Assembly: GCA_965601825.1 (NCBI GenBank)
Contig: OZ271839.1
Coordinates: 2,480,001-2,544,000 of the forward strand
Direction: 5' to 3'
DNA from: HXMU1420-13 sp965601825
GTDB lineage: Bacteria; Bacteroidota; Rhodothermia; Balneolales; Balneolaceae
Length of the DNA: 64,000 nt
The notes below the pieces were generated by a model. The model made no database searches. It had not been told where the DNA came from and worked only from the letters and a program-made list of their open reading frames with translations. Below, in pieces: positions 45,263 to 54,952 of the stretch (positions are counted from its first letter, which is position 1; every line of letters starts with the position of its first letter). The position numbers were made by a program, and so were the translations under genes.

Positions 45263-45278
45263 AGTCCCACCTTTGGTA
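45263..45278 (+). repeat. 16-bp direct copy of the tRNA-Leu 3' end
   Basis: AGTCCCACCTTTGGTA here is identical to 45126-45141, the T-stem side and acceptor of the tRNA, 137 bases upstream. Both copies are followed by A-rich sequence. It could be a pseudo-tRNA remnant of a tandem duplication, or an attachment-site scar. No integrase is present in the 120 bases between. Confidence 0.7.
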
Positions 45279-45314
45279 AAAAAACCTTCATGGTTATTCC
45301 AAGAAGGCTTTTTT
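45279..45314 (-). terminator. Terminator of the MFS sugar transporter gene
   Basis: On the minus strand, CCTTCTTGG pairs with CCATGAAGG (one mismatch) around a 5-base loop, then a run of seven T residues. Confidence 0.7.
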
Positions 45315-45338
45315 ATATAATGATAAAATAGGATTGAT

Positions 45339-46625
45339 TTAATCCTTCGCAACTCTCAATCTCAATGCAAGAATTGCTGAAATAATGAAGAATGTACCGG
45401 CAAAGAACATGGCATTTGTAGCACTGTCACCCAATAAGAATTTATAAATTGGACCAAAGGATAGCGTTTGAATTCCCATTGGAATTACAATCATCATATT
45501 TAAAATTCCCATGTAAACACCCCTTCTTTCCTCAGGTACAATTTTGGAAACCATGCTGTATGGGATACCCATCATTGCAGCCCAACCTACACCAAATAGT
45601 AACATTGGAAATAGAACATAAAGAGGATCACTGATATTAGGGATTAGGAATAAAGCCACACCGGTTCCAAATAAACTCATGATGTAGATTCGTTTACCAC
45701 CAAATTTGTTTGCCAATGGAACCAATATTAATGCTACTACCGTAGTAACGATATTGTAAGTCATGTTCATTTTGCTTGCCTGCGCTAATGCCACTTCAGT
45801 ATCAAATCCCATGGTTTGAACAAATAGAGGAGTAATAAACTGCCAATAGATAAATAGCGCGTACCACTGAAACAGATAAACTGCAGAAAGCTGCCACATA
45901 AATTTCGGCATATCCTTTACCGCTTCAGCAATCTCAACAAATGGAGCTTTAATCTTCTCTAAAGTTGATTTCGTTTTATTAGCAAGAATTTGCTTTAGCT
46001 CTTCAGCAGTTGGTGGAATCTCAGGAGTTTTTAATACCGACCATAAAATGGTAGAGATCGATAAGAATGATCCAATGAAGAATGAATAATAAAGCCATGT
46101 CGGAACAGCCTGAGATGCTTCCTCCCCTCCAAATAAATCTTGAAATAATATAACTGAGCCATTTGCTAACAAGATACCTGCACCAACGAACAAGCTTTGC
46201 ATTAGGTAACCAAGGTTTAATTGCTCATCCGGTAATTTATCACCAATAAAAGCTCGATAAGGCTCCATCGCCATGTTGTTACCCACATCAAGAATCCACA
46301 GTAATGCAACAGCAAACCATAACGTTGGACTAAATGGATACAAGAACAAACAAATACTTCCTAAAATAGCACCAAGTAAAAAGAATGGCTTTCTTCTTCC
46401 CCATTTAGGATGCCAGGTTTTATCTGAAATCGCTCCAACAATGGGTTGGACTATAAGCCCGGTTACAGGTCCTGCTATATTTAATATTGGTAGCATTGCC
46501 TGAGTGGCACCAAGTAATAAGAAAAGTGGGTTTATAACTGTCTGCTGTAATCCAAAACTATATTGAATCCCAAGGAATCCAACATTCATATTCCAGATTT
46601 GCCAAAAACTTAATTTAGTTTTCAT
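45339..46625 (-). CDS. MFS sugar transporter (SLC45/GPH-like)
   Basis: A 428-residue, 12-helix major facilitator. The N-terminus FWQIWNMNVGFLGIQYSFGLQQ and the loop GAISDKTWHPKWGRRKPFFL are typical of the SLC45-like/GPH group of disaccharide-cation symporters. A conserved VGNNMAMEPYRAF follows. The genes upstream on the same strand encode a DUF1080 lipoprotein and an oxidoreductase, so import of a glycoside or its 3-keto form is likely. Which sugar is unknown. Confidence 0.75.
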   Translation of the reverse strand: MKTKLSFWQIWNMNVGFLGIQYSFGLQQTVINPLFLLLGATQAMLPILNIAGPVTGLIVQPIVGAISDKTWHPKWGRRKPFFLLGAILGSICLFLYPFSPTLWFAVALLWILDVGNNMAMEPYRAFIGDKLPDEQLNLGYLMQSLFVGAGILLANGSVILFQDLFGGEEASQAVPTWLYYSFFIGSFLSISTILWSVLKTPEIPPTAEELKQILANKTKSTLEKIKAPFVEIAEAVKDMPKFMWQLSAVYLFQWYALFIYWQFITPLFVQTMGFDTEVALAQASKMNMTYNIVTTVVALILVPLANKFGGKRIYIMSLFGTGVALFLIPNISDPLYVLFPMLLFGVGWAAMMGIPYSMVSKIVPEERRGVYMGILNMMIVIPMGIQTLSFGPIYKFLLGDSATNAMFFAGTFFIISAILALRLRVAKD

Positions 46626-46694
46626 TTGATTGATTTAATGATGGATTTATTATTCCTCTATTATTTGCTGATGATGAGCTAAAGTCAATTCAAT

Positions 46695-46728
46695 AAAAAA
46701 GCCTTCAGATTACTCTAGAAGGCTTTTT
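46695..46728 (-). terminator. Terminator between DUF1080 and transporter genes
   Basis: AAAAAGCCTTC and GAAGGCTTTTT form a perfect 11-bp stem with an 11-base loop, with A/T runs on both sides, so it works in either direction. It should reduce read-through into the transporter gene. Confidence 0.75.
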
Positions 46729-46744
46729 AGGAGATCAATTCTCT

Positions 46745-47518
46745 TTACAGCTCTTTGATCTTGATGTTTCTGAACCAAACATCATCGCCATGATCTTGAA
46801 GACCAATGATTCCTTCTGTGGCGAGATCACCCCAGTTTTCATTGATTCCTGGCCATTTTGAGTCAGCGATTAATGCGTTGAGTTCATCTGAGCCAATGGT
46901 GTACTCTACAACCACTTCCCCATTCTGGATATGCTGAACGGTCATACCTCGAGCAATTACCTCAGCAGAATTCCACTCACCGTGTGGTTTTGCATTTTGT
47001 GGACTTGCAGGAATTAAATCATACAATGAACCTGCCTGACGATTTCCATTTTTACCCATGTTTGCATCCGGGTGGTTGATGTTATCTAGAACCTGCATTT
47101 CAGGTGCAGATTTCCAAATATAATCGTATTGCGGATCTTCACTACCGCGGTAGAAAATTCCGGCATTAGCAGCTTCAGCTACTTTCCATTCAACTTTGAA
47201 GTGGAAATCAGAAAATACCTGATCGTAAACGATATCGCCACCTTCCGTATTTCCGAGTTCACCTCTACCTGATCCCTGGATATGTAGAGAACCATCTTCA
47301 GAAATTTCCCATGCATTAGGGAAGGTTTCTTTCTGGAAACCATGCCATCCATCGGTACTTTCACCATCGAAAAGTAACATCCAGCCATCATCAATTTCAG
47401 CTTGAGTAAGCGTATTGGGTTCTGCTTCCATAGATCCAGTGTCTTGTTGAGGTTGAGCGCATGCTACCAATCCAAGGACTAGTAGCAGGCTTAACATAGA
47501 GTTCGTTTTAAGTCTCAT
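46745..47518 (-). CDS. DUF1080 (3-keto-disaccharide hydrolase-like) lipoprotein
   Basis: A 257-residue lipoprotein with lipobox Cys20 (VLGLVAC). The body is the DUF1080 jelly roll: WMLLFDGESTDGWHGF, EWKVAEAANAGIFYRG, PEMQVLDN and IGLQDHGDDVWFRNIKI at the end. Recent work links DUF1080 proteins to cleavage of 3-keto-glycosides. It lies 19 bases after an exported Gfo/Idh/MocA oxidoreductase gene, which would make or reduce the 3-keto sugar. The pair suggests extracytoplasmic sugar breakdown. Confidence 0.85.
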   Translation of the reverse strand: MRLKTNSMLSLLLVLGLVACAQPQQDTGSMEAEPNTLTQAEIDDGWMLLFDGESTDGWHGFQKETFPNAWEISEDGSLHIQGSGRGELGNTEGGDIVYDQVFSDFHFKVEWKVAEAANAGIFYRGSEDPQYDYIWKSAPEMQVLDNINHPDANMGKNGNRQAGSLYDLIPASPQNAKPHGEWNSAEVIARGMTVQHIQNGEVVVEYTIGSDELNALIADSKWPGINENWGDLATEGIIGLQDHGDDVWFRNIKIKEL

Positions 47519-47537
47519 TTATTTATTTGAGTATAGA

Positions 47538-49025
47538 TTAGTAGCTCCAACCATTTCTATATGGTCGCTTGATATAATTACGTGCAGCTTCAGCCGCATT
47601 AATTGTAGCATATTCAGTATCGAATTGAGGATCACCATCAACTACAGTGAATATGTCAGAGCTAACTACTCTGATCTCTTCCATTTCGTCGATGTTTGTG
47701 ATAGTCATATTCTCACCATCCCATTCGAGTGGTCGTTTCAAATCTTGAAGACGAACAGCAAGATTACCCATTACTACTACTTCATTTAATGGACCTGAGT
47801 ACCCGAAGTGAGCACTTGGATTAACTCGTCTGCGACGATTTTCCTTACAAGCTCGAACCCAATCCATTTCATGTGAAGTGGTCACACGACGGAATTCTTG
47901 AGGTACACTCGGTGGATCCATTTCTCTTCCTATGATGTAAGGATCACGCGCATAAGTACTACAGATAAGTGTTCCTTTAGAACCAACAAACATAGCTCCT
48001 CCTCCACCATCGCCCATCATTTTTCCTTCAGGTAAACCTTCTGGTCGTTCTGGCATCAATCCACCATCGTACCAGGTAAATTTAACAGCCGGCATATTTA
48101 CTTTGTTTTTCTTTGGTCGTTCTGGGAAGTGATAAATCACTTTCTCAGCCATAGGAGCACTTTCAGTATTAACCTGCGTAGAACTTCCTTCAAGTGTAGT
48201 AGGCTGACCTAATTCCAAAGCCATGAACACAGGATCAATGATATGACAGCCCATATCACCCAATGCACCTGTACCAAAATCCCACCAGGCTCTCCAGTTC
48301 CAAGGAGTATAAGACGGATGATATGGTCTCCACGGAGCTGGTCCAATAAAGTTATCCCAGTCAAGTGTTGGTGGTAATGAAGGAGTTTCCATTGGTCGCA
48401 TTAAACCTTGTGGCCAAATTGGCCGATTAGTCCATGCGTGTACTTCTTTAACTTCACCAATTTCATCATTCCAAATCCACTCGCAAATTAAACGAATGCC
48501 TTCACCGGAATTTCCTTGATTACCCATTTGAGTTGCAACACCTGTTTCTTCAGCAATCTGGGTTAACATTCTAGATTCATAAACAGAGTGTGTTAGTGGC
48601 TTTTGAACATATACGTGTTTTCCGGCACGCATTGAGTCGGCAGCAGATACATAATGTGTATGATCCGGAGTTGAAATCATTACGGCATCAATTTCATCGT
48701 CCATTTCATCCAGCATCTCGCGATAATCTTTATATACTTGAGCTCCCGGATAGTCATTAAAACATCGTGCAGCGTATTTCCAGTCTACATCACAAAGCGC
48801 CACAATATTCTCAGTATTCATGGCTCTTAAATTTCTTCTACCCATACCGCCGACACCTATACCGGCAATATTTAATTTATCACTTGGTGCTTTATGCCCT
48901 AAACCAGCAACAACTGTACTAGGTACAATGGTTATTCCGGCAGCTAAAGTCCCTGCTTGTTTTAGGAAGTTTCTTCGTGAGACACCATCACTGTTTTCAT
49001 GATTAGGTTTCTTTTCGTTACTCAT
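47538..49025 (-). CDS. Tat-exported Gfo/Idh/MocA-family oxidoreductase
   Basis: A 495-residue enzyme with a Tat signal (SRRNFLKQAG, about 17-26). The NAD(P)-binding Rossmann start is IAGIGVGGMGRRNL, followed by ALCDVDW. Substrate-domain signatures are STPDHTHYVSA and GKHVYVQKPLTHS, with the catalytic Lys in QKPLT. This subgroup is abundant in Bacteroidota and Planctomycetota, and binds its cofactor before export. Likely substrates are sugars at C3. It is the first gene of the group leading to DUF1080 and the transporter. Confidence 0.9.
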   Translation of the reverse strand: MSNEKKPNHENSDGVSRRNFLKQAGTLAAGITIVPSTVVAGLGHKAPSDKLNIAGIGVGGMGRRNLRAMNTENIVALCDVDWKYAARCFNDYPGAQVYKDYREMLDEMDDEIDAVMISTPDHTHYVSAADSMRAGKHVYVQKPLTHSVYESRMLTQIAEETGVATQMGNQGNSGEGIRLICEWIWNDEIGEVKEVHAWTNRPIWPQGLMRPMETPSLPPTLDWDNFIGPAPWRPYHPSYTPWNWRAWWDFGTGALGDMGCHIIDPVFMALELGQPTTLEGSSTQVNTESAPMAEKVIYHFPERPKKNKVNMPAVKFTWYDGGLMPERPEGLPEGKMMGDGGGGAMFVGSKGTLICSTYARDPYIIGREMDPPSVPQEFRRVTTSHEMDWVRACKENRRRRVNPSAHFGYSGPLNEVVVMGNLAVRLQDLKRPLEWDGENMTITNIDEMEEIRVVSSDIFTVVDGDPQFDTEYATINAAEAARNYIKRPYRNGWSY

Positions 49026-49280
49026 ACTCCAATGATTTGAGGATTAACAGACAAATTATTCCGACTGAGCGAGTTCTGTTTTCTAGTTACGCCCGATGTA
49101 CTTAAAGCTGGTATTTAAGCCAATTTCTTCAAAAAGTAAAAAGGAAAATTATTTTACTATTTATGATTCTTAAACAACTTTATAATCTGCTAAGGAAGTG
49201 ATAATTGCTTTACATACGTTTACAGAGTTTACTACCTTCTTTGCTCTCATTACACTCACATTTATTGAATTAAAAACACC

Positions 49281-51734
49281 ATGATCGTTTTAAAATTTGG
49301 AGGTACTTCTGTAGGTACTGCTGAAAGTTTGAGGAATGTACTTCAAATTGTTCAGAAGCATGCCGATGATGGATTCCTTCAAACAATTATAGTATCTGCT
49401 TTAGGGGGCGTTACGAATCAGTTAGTTCAGATCGCTCATTTAGCAGAAATTGGCGACACAAATTACGAATCACTATTACGTGAGATTGAAGAACGGCACA
49501 TTGAGTTATGCAATACTTTGATTCCAGTATCAGCTCGAAGTGGTACCATTACAAAAGTGAAATTACTCTTTAACGATCTTGAAGATATTTGTCGCGGTGT
49601 TTTTCTTATTCAGGAACTCTCCCCTCGTTCAAGTGATCATATTTTGAGTTTCGGTGAACGACTATCATCTGAGTTAATTACAGATTACCTGGCAAGTAAC
49701 AACCTTGATGTCCAATTACTAGATCCAAGAACTGTAATTAAAACTGACGCCCAATTTGGAAACGCCGTTGTAGATCAGGAACTCACCACTAAAAACATAA
49801 AAGAGGTATTTAAAAAACCTACTCAGGTAACATTAGTGCCAGGATTTATGGCCTCTTCAAACGAAGGTAATCTTACCACTACACTAGGTAGAGGCGGTTC
49901 TGATTATACAGCTTCGCTTTTAGCTGCTGCATTAGAAGCCCAGAAACTGCAAATCTGGACCGATGTTTCAGGTATGATGACTGCCAATCCGAAAATGGTT
50001 TCTTTGGCTCATCCTATCAAACATCTGAGTTATGAAGAAGCCATGGAGCTTTCTCATTTCGGCGCAAAAGTCATCTATCCACCAACCATTCAACCAGTTC
50101 TAGACAAAGCAATTCCTGTAGAAGTTAAAAACACTTTTGCACCTGAAGATCATGGTACACTTATTACAAAGGATGGCGATCCAAATGGGCGTTGGATAAA
50201 AGGTCTTTCCAGCATCGAAGATGTTGCCCTTTGTACCCTTTCGGGATCTGGGATGGTTGCTGTACCTAATTTCTCTTACCGATTATTTTCTTCGCTGAGT
50301 AGAGAATCAGTTAATGTGATCATGATTACTCAGGCATCATCCGAGCATACCATTACAGTGGGTATTGATCACAAAGATGCTGAAAAAGCACGCAAGAGTA
50401 TTGAAGCTGAGTTTGAAAATGAAATCAGACTAAGAAAAGTAAATCCACTATCCGTTGAAAAAGACTTATCGATTATAGCTCTTGTAGGAACCAGGATGCG
50501 GCAACAAGTTGGGGTTAGTGCCGGCTTATTCGAAACTTTGGGCCATAATGGTATTAATGTAAAAGCCATTGCTCAAGGTTCAACAGAATTAAATATCTCA
50601 GTGGTAATAGATCGAAAGCATCTGCGAAAATCGTTGAACTCATTGCATGAGAGCTTCTTCCTCTCTGACATTCGAAAGTTTTATGTGTTCATGATTGGAG
50701 TTGGGAATGTTGGGAAAGAGTTTTTAAATCAGATTCAATCTCAAAATGAATTCTTATCTGATGCTTTTAATGTTCAGATTAATGTTGCCGGACTCGCCAA
50801 TTCAAGAAAAATGATCTTTAGCGAATTCCCAATCGATTTAAATAACTGGGAAGAAACACTAGAGTCAAATGGCTCACCAATGACCATTGATTCTTTTGTT
50901 GATGAAATGATTGAACTAAACATGCGAAACAGCATTTTCATCGATTGTACAGGTAATGAGGAAATACCAAAATCCTATGATAAAGTTCTGAGAGAAAGTA
51001 TTTCGATCGTTACACCAAATAAGGTAGCCTGTTCCTCTGATTTTGATTCCTATTTAGGATTAAAGAAAACGGCAACTGAATTTCAGGCAAAATTCCTATT
51101 CGAAACAAATGTAGGGGCCGGACTTCCAATTATTTCAACTTTAAGTGATTTACTAAAAAGTGGTGATCGCATTTTTAAAATCCAGGCGGTTCTTTCAGGT
51201 ACGCTAAACTTTCTGTTTAACACTTATGATGGTTCTCAGAAATTCAGCGATGTAGTGAAACAAGCAAAAGCAGAAGGTTATACAGAACCCGATCCTCGTC
51301 TTGATCTTTCCGGTGTTGATGTGATGCGTAAAATCTTGATACTTGCTCGAGAAAGCGGTTATAAACTCGAATTGGATGATATCACAAATAAAGGATTTGT
51401 ACCTGATGAGTGTATGAATACTGACTCTATCGAAGAATTTTACGACAAACTCGATGAATATGATCATGTATTCAAAGCTTTAGTGGATGAATCAAAATCA
51501 GAGGGAAAACGAATTAAATACGTTGCCAGCTTTGAAAATAGAATTGCAACCACTGGCTTAGAAAGCTTTGGTCCAGACCATCCATTTTATGAGTTAGATG
51601 GAAAAGATAACATTGTATTATTCTACACTAAGCGATATAGTGAACAACCTTTAGTAGTAAAAGGTGCTGGTGCTGGTGCTGCAGTTACAGCATCAGGTAT
51701 TTTTGCAGACGTGATGAGAATAACCTCAGCCTAA
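49281..51734 (+). CDS. thrA: Bifunctional aspartokinase/homoserine dehydrogenase
   Basis: An 817-residue fusion. The kinase domain (about 1-290) starts KFGGTSVG and has LGRGGSDYTASLLA. Two ACT regulatory domains follow (about 310-455; ITQASSEHTITV, IAQGSTELNISVVI). The homoserine dehydrogenase (about 465-817) has the NAD motif IGVGNVGKEF, ATP/NAD site VTPNKVA and active-site region LFETNVGAGLPIISTL and KGAGAGAAVTASG. It catalyses the first and third steps of threonine synthesis. The ACT domains indicate feedback by threonine. It is the first gene of thrABC. Confidence 0.95.
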   Translation: MIVLKFGGTSVGTAESLRNVLQIVQKHADDGFLQTIIVSALGGVTNQLVQIAHLAEIGDTNYESLLREIEERHIELCNTLIPVSARSGTITKVKLLFNDLEDICRGVFLIQELSPRSSDHILSFGERLSSELITDYLASNNLDVQLLDPRTVIKTDAQFGNAVVDQELTTKNIKEVFKKPTQVTLVPGFMASSNEGNLTTTLGRGGSDYTASLLAAALEAQKLQIWTDVSGMMTANPKMVSLAHPIKHLSYEEAMELSHFGAKVIYPPTIQPVLDKAIPVEVKNTFAPEDHGTLITKDGDPNGRWIKGLSSIEDVALCTLSGSGMVAVPNFSYRLFSSLSRESVNVIMITQASSEHTITVGIDHKDAEKARKSIEAEFENEIRLRKVNPLSVEKDLSIIALVGTRMRQQVGVSAGLFETLGHNGINVKAIAQGSTELNISVVIDRKHLRKSLNSLHESFFLSDIRKFYVFMIGVGNVGKEFLNQIQSQNEFLSDAFNVQINVAGLANSRKMIFSEFPIDLNNWEETLESNGSPMTIDSFVDEMIELNMRNSIFIDCTGNEEIPKSYDKVLRESISIVTPNKVACSSDFDSYLGLKKTATEFQAKFLFETNVGAGLPIISTLSDLLKSGDRIFKIQAVLSGTLNFLFNTYDGSQKFSDVVKQAKAEGYTEPDPRLDLSGVDVMRKILILARESGYKLELDDITNKGFVPDECMNTDSIEEFYDKLDEYDHVFKALVDESKSEGKRIKYVASFENRIATTGLESFGPDHPFYELDGKDNIVLFYTKRYSEQPLVVKGAGAGAAVTASGIFADVMRITSA

Positions 51735-51737
51735 ATT

Positions 51738-52670
51738 ATGGAAGAAATCAAGGTATTTGCTCCGGCTACGGTTGCAAATGTTGCATGTGGGTACGATGTA
51801 ATGGGTTTTGCGATGAAGCATATCGGAGATACTATTACCATAAAAAAAATACCCTCAAAAAAATGGGTTATCGAAAACGGTAAAGGCTGTGATGGTCTTC
51901 CCATCGACCCGAAAGAAAATGTGATTGGAGTTGCAGTAAAAGCTTTGATGAAAGCTTATGGTAAAGAAATCGACTTCGGATTTCATTTTAAGGTTTCAAA
52001 AAATATAATGCCGGGAAGTGGATTAGGATCCAGCTCATCGAGTTCAAGTGCGGCTGTTTACGGAGTAAATCACTTATTGGGCTCCCCTTTCACAAAAAAG
52101 GAATTAGTTGAGTTTGCTATGGAAGGTGAACGAGCGGCATCCGGTATTGCACATGCTGATAATGTAGCTCCATGTTTACTTGGTGGATTTACATTAGTTA
52201 GAAGCTATAATCCACTGGATATCATTGAGTTAGATTATCCGGATATGTTGTATGTGAGTGTGGTTCATCCTCAAATTGAAGTTAAAACTGCAGATTCGAA
52301 GAAGATTTTAAAGAAAGAGGTTGCGCTAAAAGACGCCATAACGCAATGGGGAAATGTTGGTGGCCTCGTTGCCGGATTAGCTAAACCAGATTATGATTTA
52401 ATCGGAAGATCTCTCCAAGATGTGATTGCCGAACCAGCCAGGTCTATGTTAATCCCTTTGTTTAAAGAAGCTAAACAGGCTGCAATGAAGGAAGGAGCTC
52501 TTGGCGGGAGTATCTCAGGATCCGGGCCTTCGATTTTTGCATTATCCTTCTCAAGAAAGATTGCAGAGAGTATCGCTATTGCATTTAACAATGTTTATGC
52601 GTCAAACGGTATTCAGGCAAATGTGTATATCTCTCAAGTAAATCCAAACGGGACAGAACTAGTAGAATGA
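51738..52670 (+). CDS. thrB: Homoserine kinase
   Basis: A 310-residue GHMP kinase with the N-terminal APATVANVACGYDVMGFA, the ATP loop PGSGLGSSSSSSSAA (about 92-106) and the C-terminal GSISGSGPSIFALS. It phosphorylates homoserine. The gene starts three bases after thrA and overlaps thrC by four bases. Confidence 0.95.
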   Translation: MEEIKVFAPATVANVACGYDVMGFAMKHIGDTITIKKIPSKKWVIENGKGCDGLPIDPKENVIGVAVKALMKAYGKEIDFGFHFKVSKNIMPGSGLGSSSSSSSAAVYGVNHLLGSPFTKKELVEFAMEGERAASGIAHADNVAPCLLGGFTLVRSYNPLDIIELDYPDMLYVSVVHPQIEVKTADSKKILKKEVALKDAITQWGNVGGLVAGLAKPDYDLIGRSLQDVIAEPARSMLIPLFKEAKQAAMKEGALGGSISGSGPSIFALSFSRKIAESIAIAFNNVYASNGIQANVYISQVNPNGTELVE

Positions 52671-53959
52671 AATACTACAGTACCAATCATCAAGTAGAGC
52701 CTGTTAGTTTCGAAGAAGCCATTTTTAGAGGTTTACCGGCCGATAACGGGCTATTTATGCCTGAAGAGATTCCTATTCTCCCTCCTTCTTTTTTTGATAG
52801 TTTACATGCAATGAGACTTCCCGAAATCGCTTATGAAGTTCTTAAGCTTTATGTAGATGGGGAAATTCCTGATATCGATTTAAAAGCACTCGTAGAGGAC
52901 ACATTCTCATTTGATATTCCACTTGCAAAAATTAAGAATGGAGTTTATGCTCTGGAATTATTCCATGGACCAACACTTGCCTTCAAAGATGTAGGTGCGA
53001 GATTTCTTGCAAGATGTTTAGGCTACTTCACGAATAAAAACCATAAAGAGTTAACCGTTTTAGTAGCAACTTCAGGTGATACAGGCAGTGCTGTTGCAAA
53101 TGGATTTTACAATGTTCCGGGAGTTGAAGTTGTAATACTCTACCCAACCGGAAAAGTGAGTGGCTTCCAGGAACAACAAATGACAACACTCGGTGGAAAC
53201 ATTATTGCGCTAGAAGTTGATGGTACATTTGACGATTGCCAACATATGGTGAAGCAAGCGTTTCTGGATGAAGAACTAAGAGCAGGAAAAAATCTTACTT
53301 CTGCTAACTCCATTAACATGGCACGTCTCATTCCACAAAGTATTTATTACTTTTATGCTTGGTCAAGATTATCAGCAGATGAGAAAAATGACGTTGTATT
53401 CTCAGTGCCAAGTGGTAATTATGGAAATTTATCAGCCGGATTAATTGCTCAAAAAATGGGGCTTCCTGTTAAACATTTTCTGGCTTGTTCGAATGTGAAT
53501 GATACTGTTCCAATGTATTTATGGAATGCGAAATTTGAACCAAAACCAAGTGTTTCTACTATTTCAAATGCGATGGACGTTGGCAATCCCAGTAATTTTG
53601 CCAGAATGTTAGATATGTTTGATGGTTCTCATCAAAACATGATTAAAGAAATTACCGGCTATGCATATACCGACGAAAGTACACGAGATACCATCCAGAA
53701 AACGTATGGATTGACCGGCTATATTTTAGATCCACATGGAGCAGTTGGTTATTTAGGGTTGATGGATTATTACATCAACAATTCCGGTGTAGGCGTTGTA
53801 CTTGAGACGGCTCACCCAATCAAATTTCAAAAAACTGTAGAAGAACAAATTCTGCGCGAATTACCAATGCCTGATCATATAGAGCTTACAAAGCTTGAGA
53901 AAAAAAGTATTCCATTCAGTAAAGAATTTGAAGACTTAAAAAAGTACCTGCTTGGTTAA
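52667..53959 (+). CDS. thrC: Threonine synthase
   Basis: A 430-residue PLP enzyme of the bacterial-type family. The N-terminal NGLFMPEEIP and catalytic-lysine segment LAFKDVGARF (Lys about 107) are present. PLP-phosphate-binding residues lie in ATSGDTGSAVA, and the family ending DPHGAVGYLG is present. It converts phosphohomoserine to threonine. Last gene of the operon; no clear terminator hairpin follows before the next gene. Confidence 0.95.
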   Translation: MKYYSTNHQVEPVSFEEAIFRGLPADNGLFMPEEIPILPPSFFDSLHAMRLPEIAYEVLKLYVDGEIPDIDLKALVEDTFSFDIPLAKIKNGVYALELFHGPTLAFKDVGARFLARCLGYFTNKNHKELTVLVATSGDTGSAVANGFYNVPGVEVVILYPTGKVSGFQEQQMTTLGGNIIALEVDGTFDDCQHMVKQAFLDEELRAGKNLTSANSINMARLIPQSIYYFYAWSRLSADEKNDVVFSVPSGNYGNLSAGLIAQKMGLPVKHFLACSNVNDTVPMYLWNAKFEPKPSVSTISNAMDVGNPSNFARMLDMFDGSHQNMIKEITGYAYTDESTRDTIQKTYGLTGYILDPHGAVGYLGLMDYYINNSGVGVVLETAHPIKFQKTVEEQILRELPMPDHIELTKLEKKSIPFSKEFEDLKKYLLG

Positions 53960-54035
53960 TTCTCGATTGTTCTTTTCTTCGATTAATCCGTTAATTGTTC
54001 CGCCATCAAAAACTAAATAGATCTACAGGTAAAAG

Positions 54036-54944
54036 ATGGATTTGAGTGGGCTAAGAAAAGTGCAAAATCCGTATGTAATGATGTTGATATCCGTGAGTAT
54101 CTCGGTAACAGCATACATTATTGCGGCTTACCTTTCAGGTTATACAATCTTGGTTTTCTGGATTTTATTTACTGCTGTTATCTCAGGCTCCATTGCTTTT
54201 ATCGCAACCAATTATGTTGCCAAAATGATGGCTGGAATAGAACAACAAAATGAAGAGCTTGAACGCCTGAATCTACTCAATCAAGAACTCTTTTCTACTA
54301 TTTCACATGATATTAGGAGTCCACTAACAGGAATCACATTACTGTTAGAGTTAGTACGAACGGACAGTTTGAATCAAAAGGATGCCGATAATCTTTTTAA
54401 TGAATTATCACTTAATATTGAACATCTAATTAGTTTCCTGGATGAACTTCTTGTTTGGAGTAAACGGCAAATTGATAAGAAGCCTCTTAAGCCGGAATTA
54501 ATCGAAACTAAACCGATAATAGAGAGCACTGTTCTTCTATATTCCAGAATAATCACCATGAAAGAACTGAACTTAAAATTGGATTCTATTTCAGGGTATA
54601 TGTTGGTTGATAAAGGGAGCTACTCCTTTATAATTCGAAATGTTCTACAAAATGCTATTAAGTTTACACCAAAAGGTGGAACTATTGAAATTAATGTGGA
54701 ACAAATAGATGGAAATGTGAAAACCGTTATTAAAGATAATGGCATAGGAATGTCAGATGAGAAAATCGATGATATCCTTTCGCTTCGATCTTATGCATCT
54801 ACTGTAGGCACTGAAGATGAGTTCGGCGTAGGTTTCGGTTTACGAGCTAGCCTCTCTTATTTAAAAAGACAAAAAGGAAGCATGGAAATTGTATCAGGTG
54901 AAGATGCAGGATCTACCGTTACAATCATCATTCCAAAGCATTAA
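54036..54944 (+). CDS. Orphan membrane histidine kinase
   Basis: A 302-residue kinase with two or three N-terminal transmembrane helices (about 12-65), a short coiled coil and phosphorylated His91 in TISHDIRSPL. The ATPase domain has the N box RNVLQNAIKF, G1 DNGIGMS and G2 GVGFGLR. There is no periplasmic sensor domain, so it probably senses through its membrane segment. No response regulator lies nearby. Confidence 0.88.
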   Translation: MDLSGLRKVQNPYVMMLISVSISVTAYIIAAYLSGYTILVFWILFTAVISGSIAFIATNYVAKMMAGIEQQNEELERLNLLNQELFSTISHDIRSPLTGITLLLELVRTDSLNQKDADNLFNELSLNIEHLISFLDELLVWSKRQIDKKPLKPELIETKPIIESTVLLYSRIITMKELNLKLDSISGYMLVDKGSYSFIIRNVLQNAIKFTPKGGTIEINVEQIDGNVKTVIKDNGIGMSDEKIDDILSLRSYASTVGTEDEFGVGFGLRASLSYLKRQKGSMEIVSGEDAGSTVTIIIPKH

Positions 54945-54952
54945 TTTAATTC

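Noticed and set aside
49026..49280. Possible thr-operon attenuator or leader peptide
   Set aside because: I found no leader ORF rich in Thr/Ile codons and no terminator hairpin in this 255-base gap.
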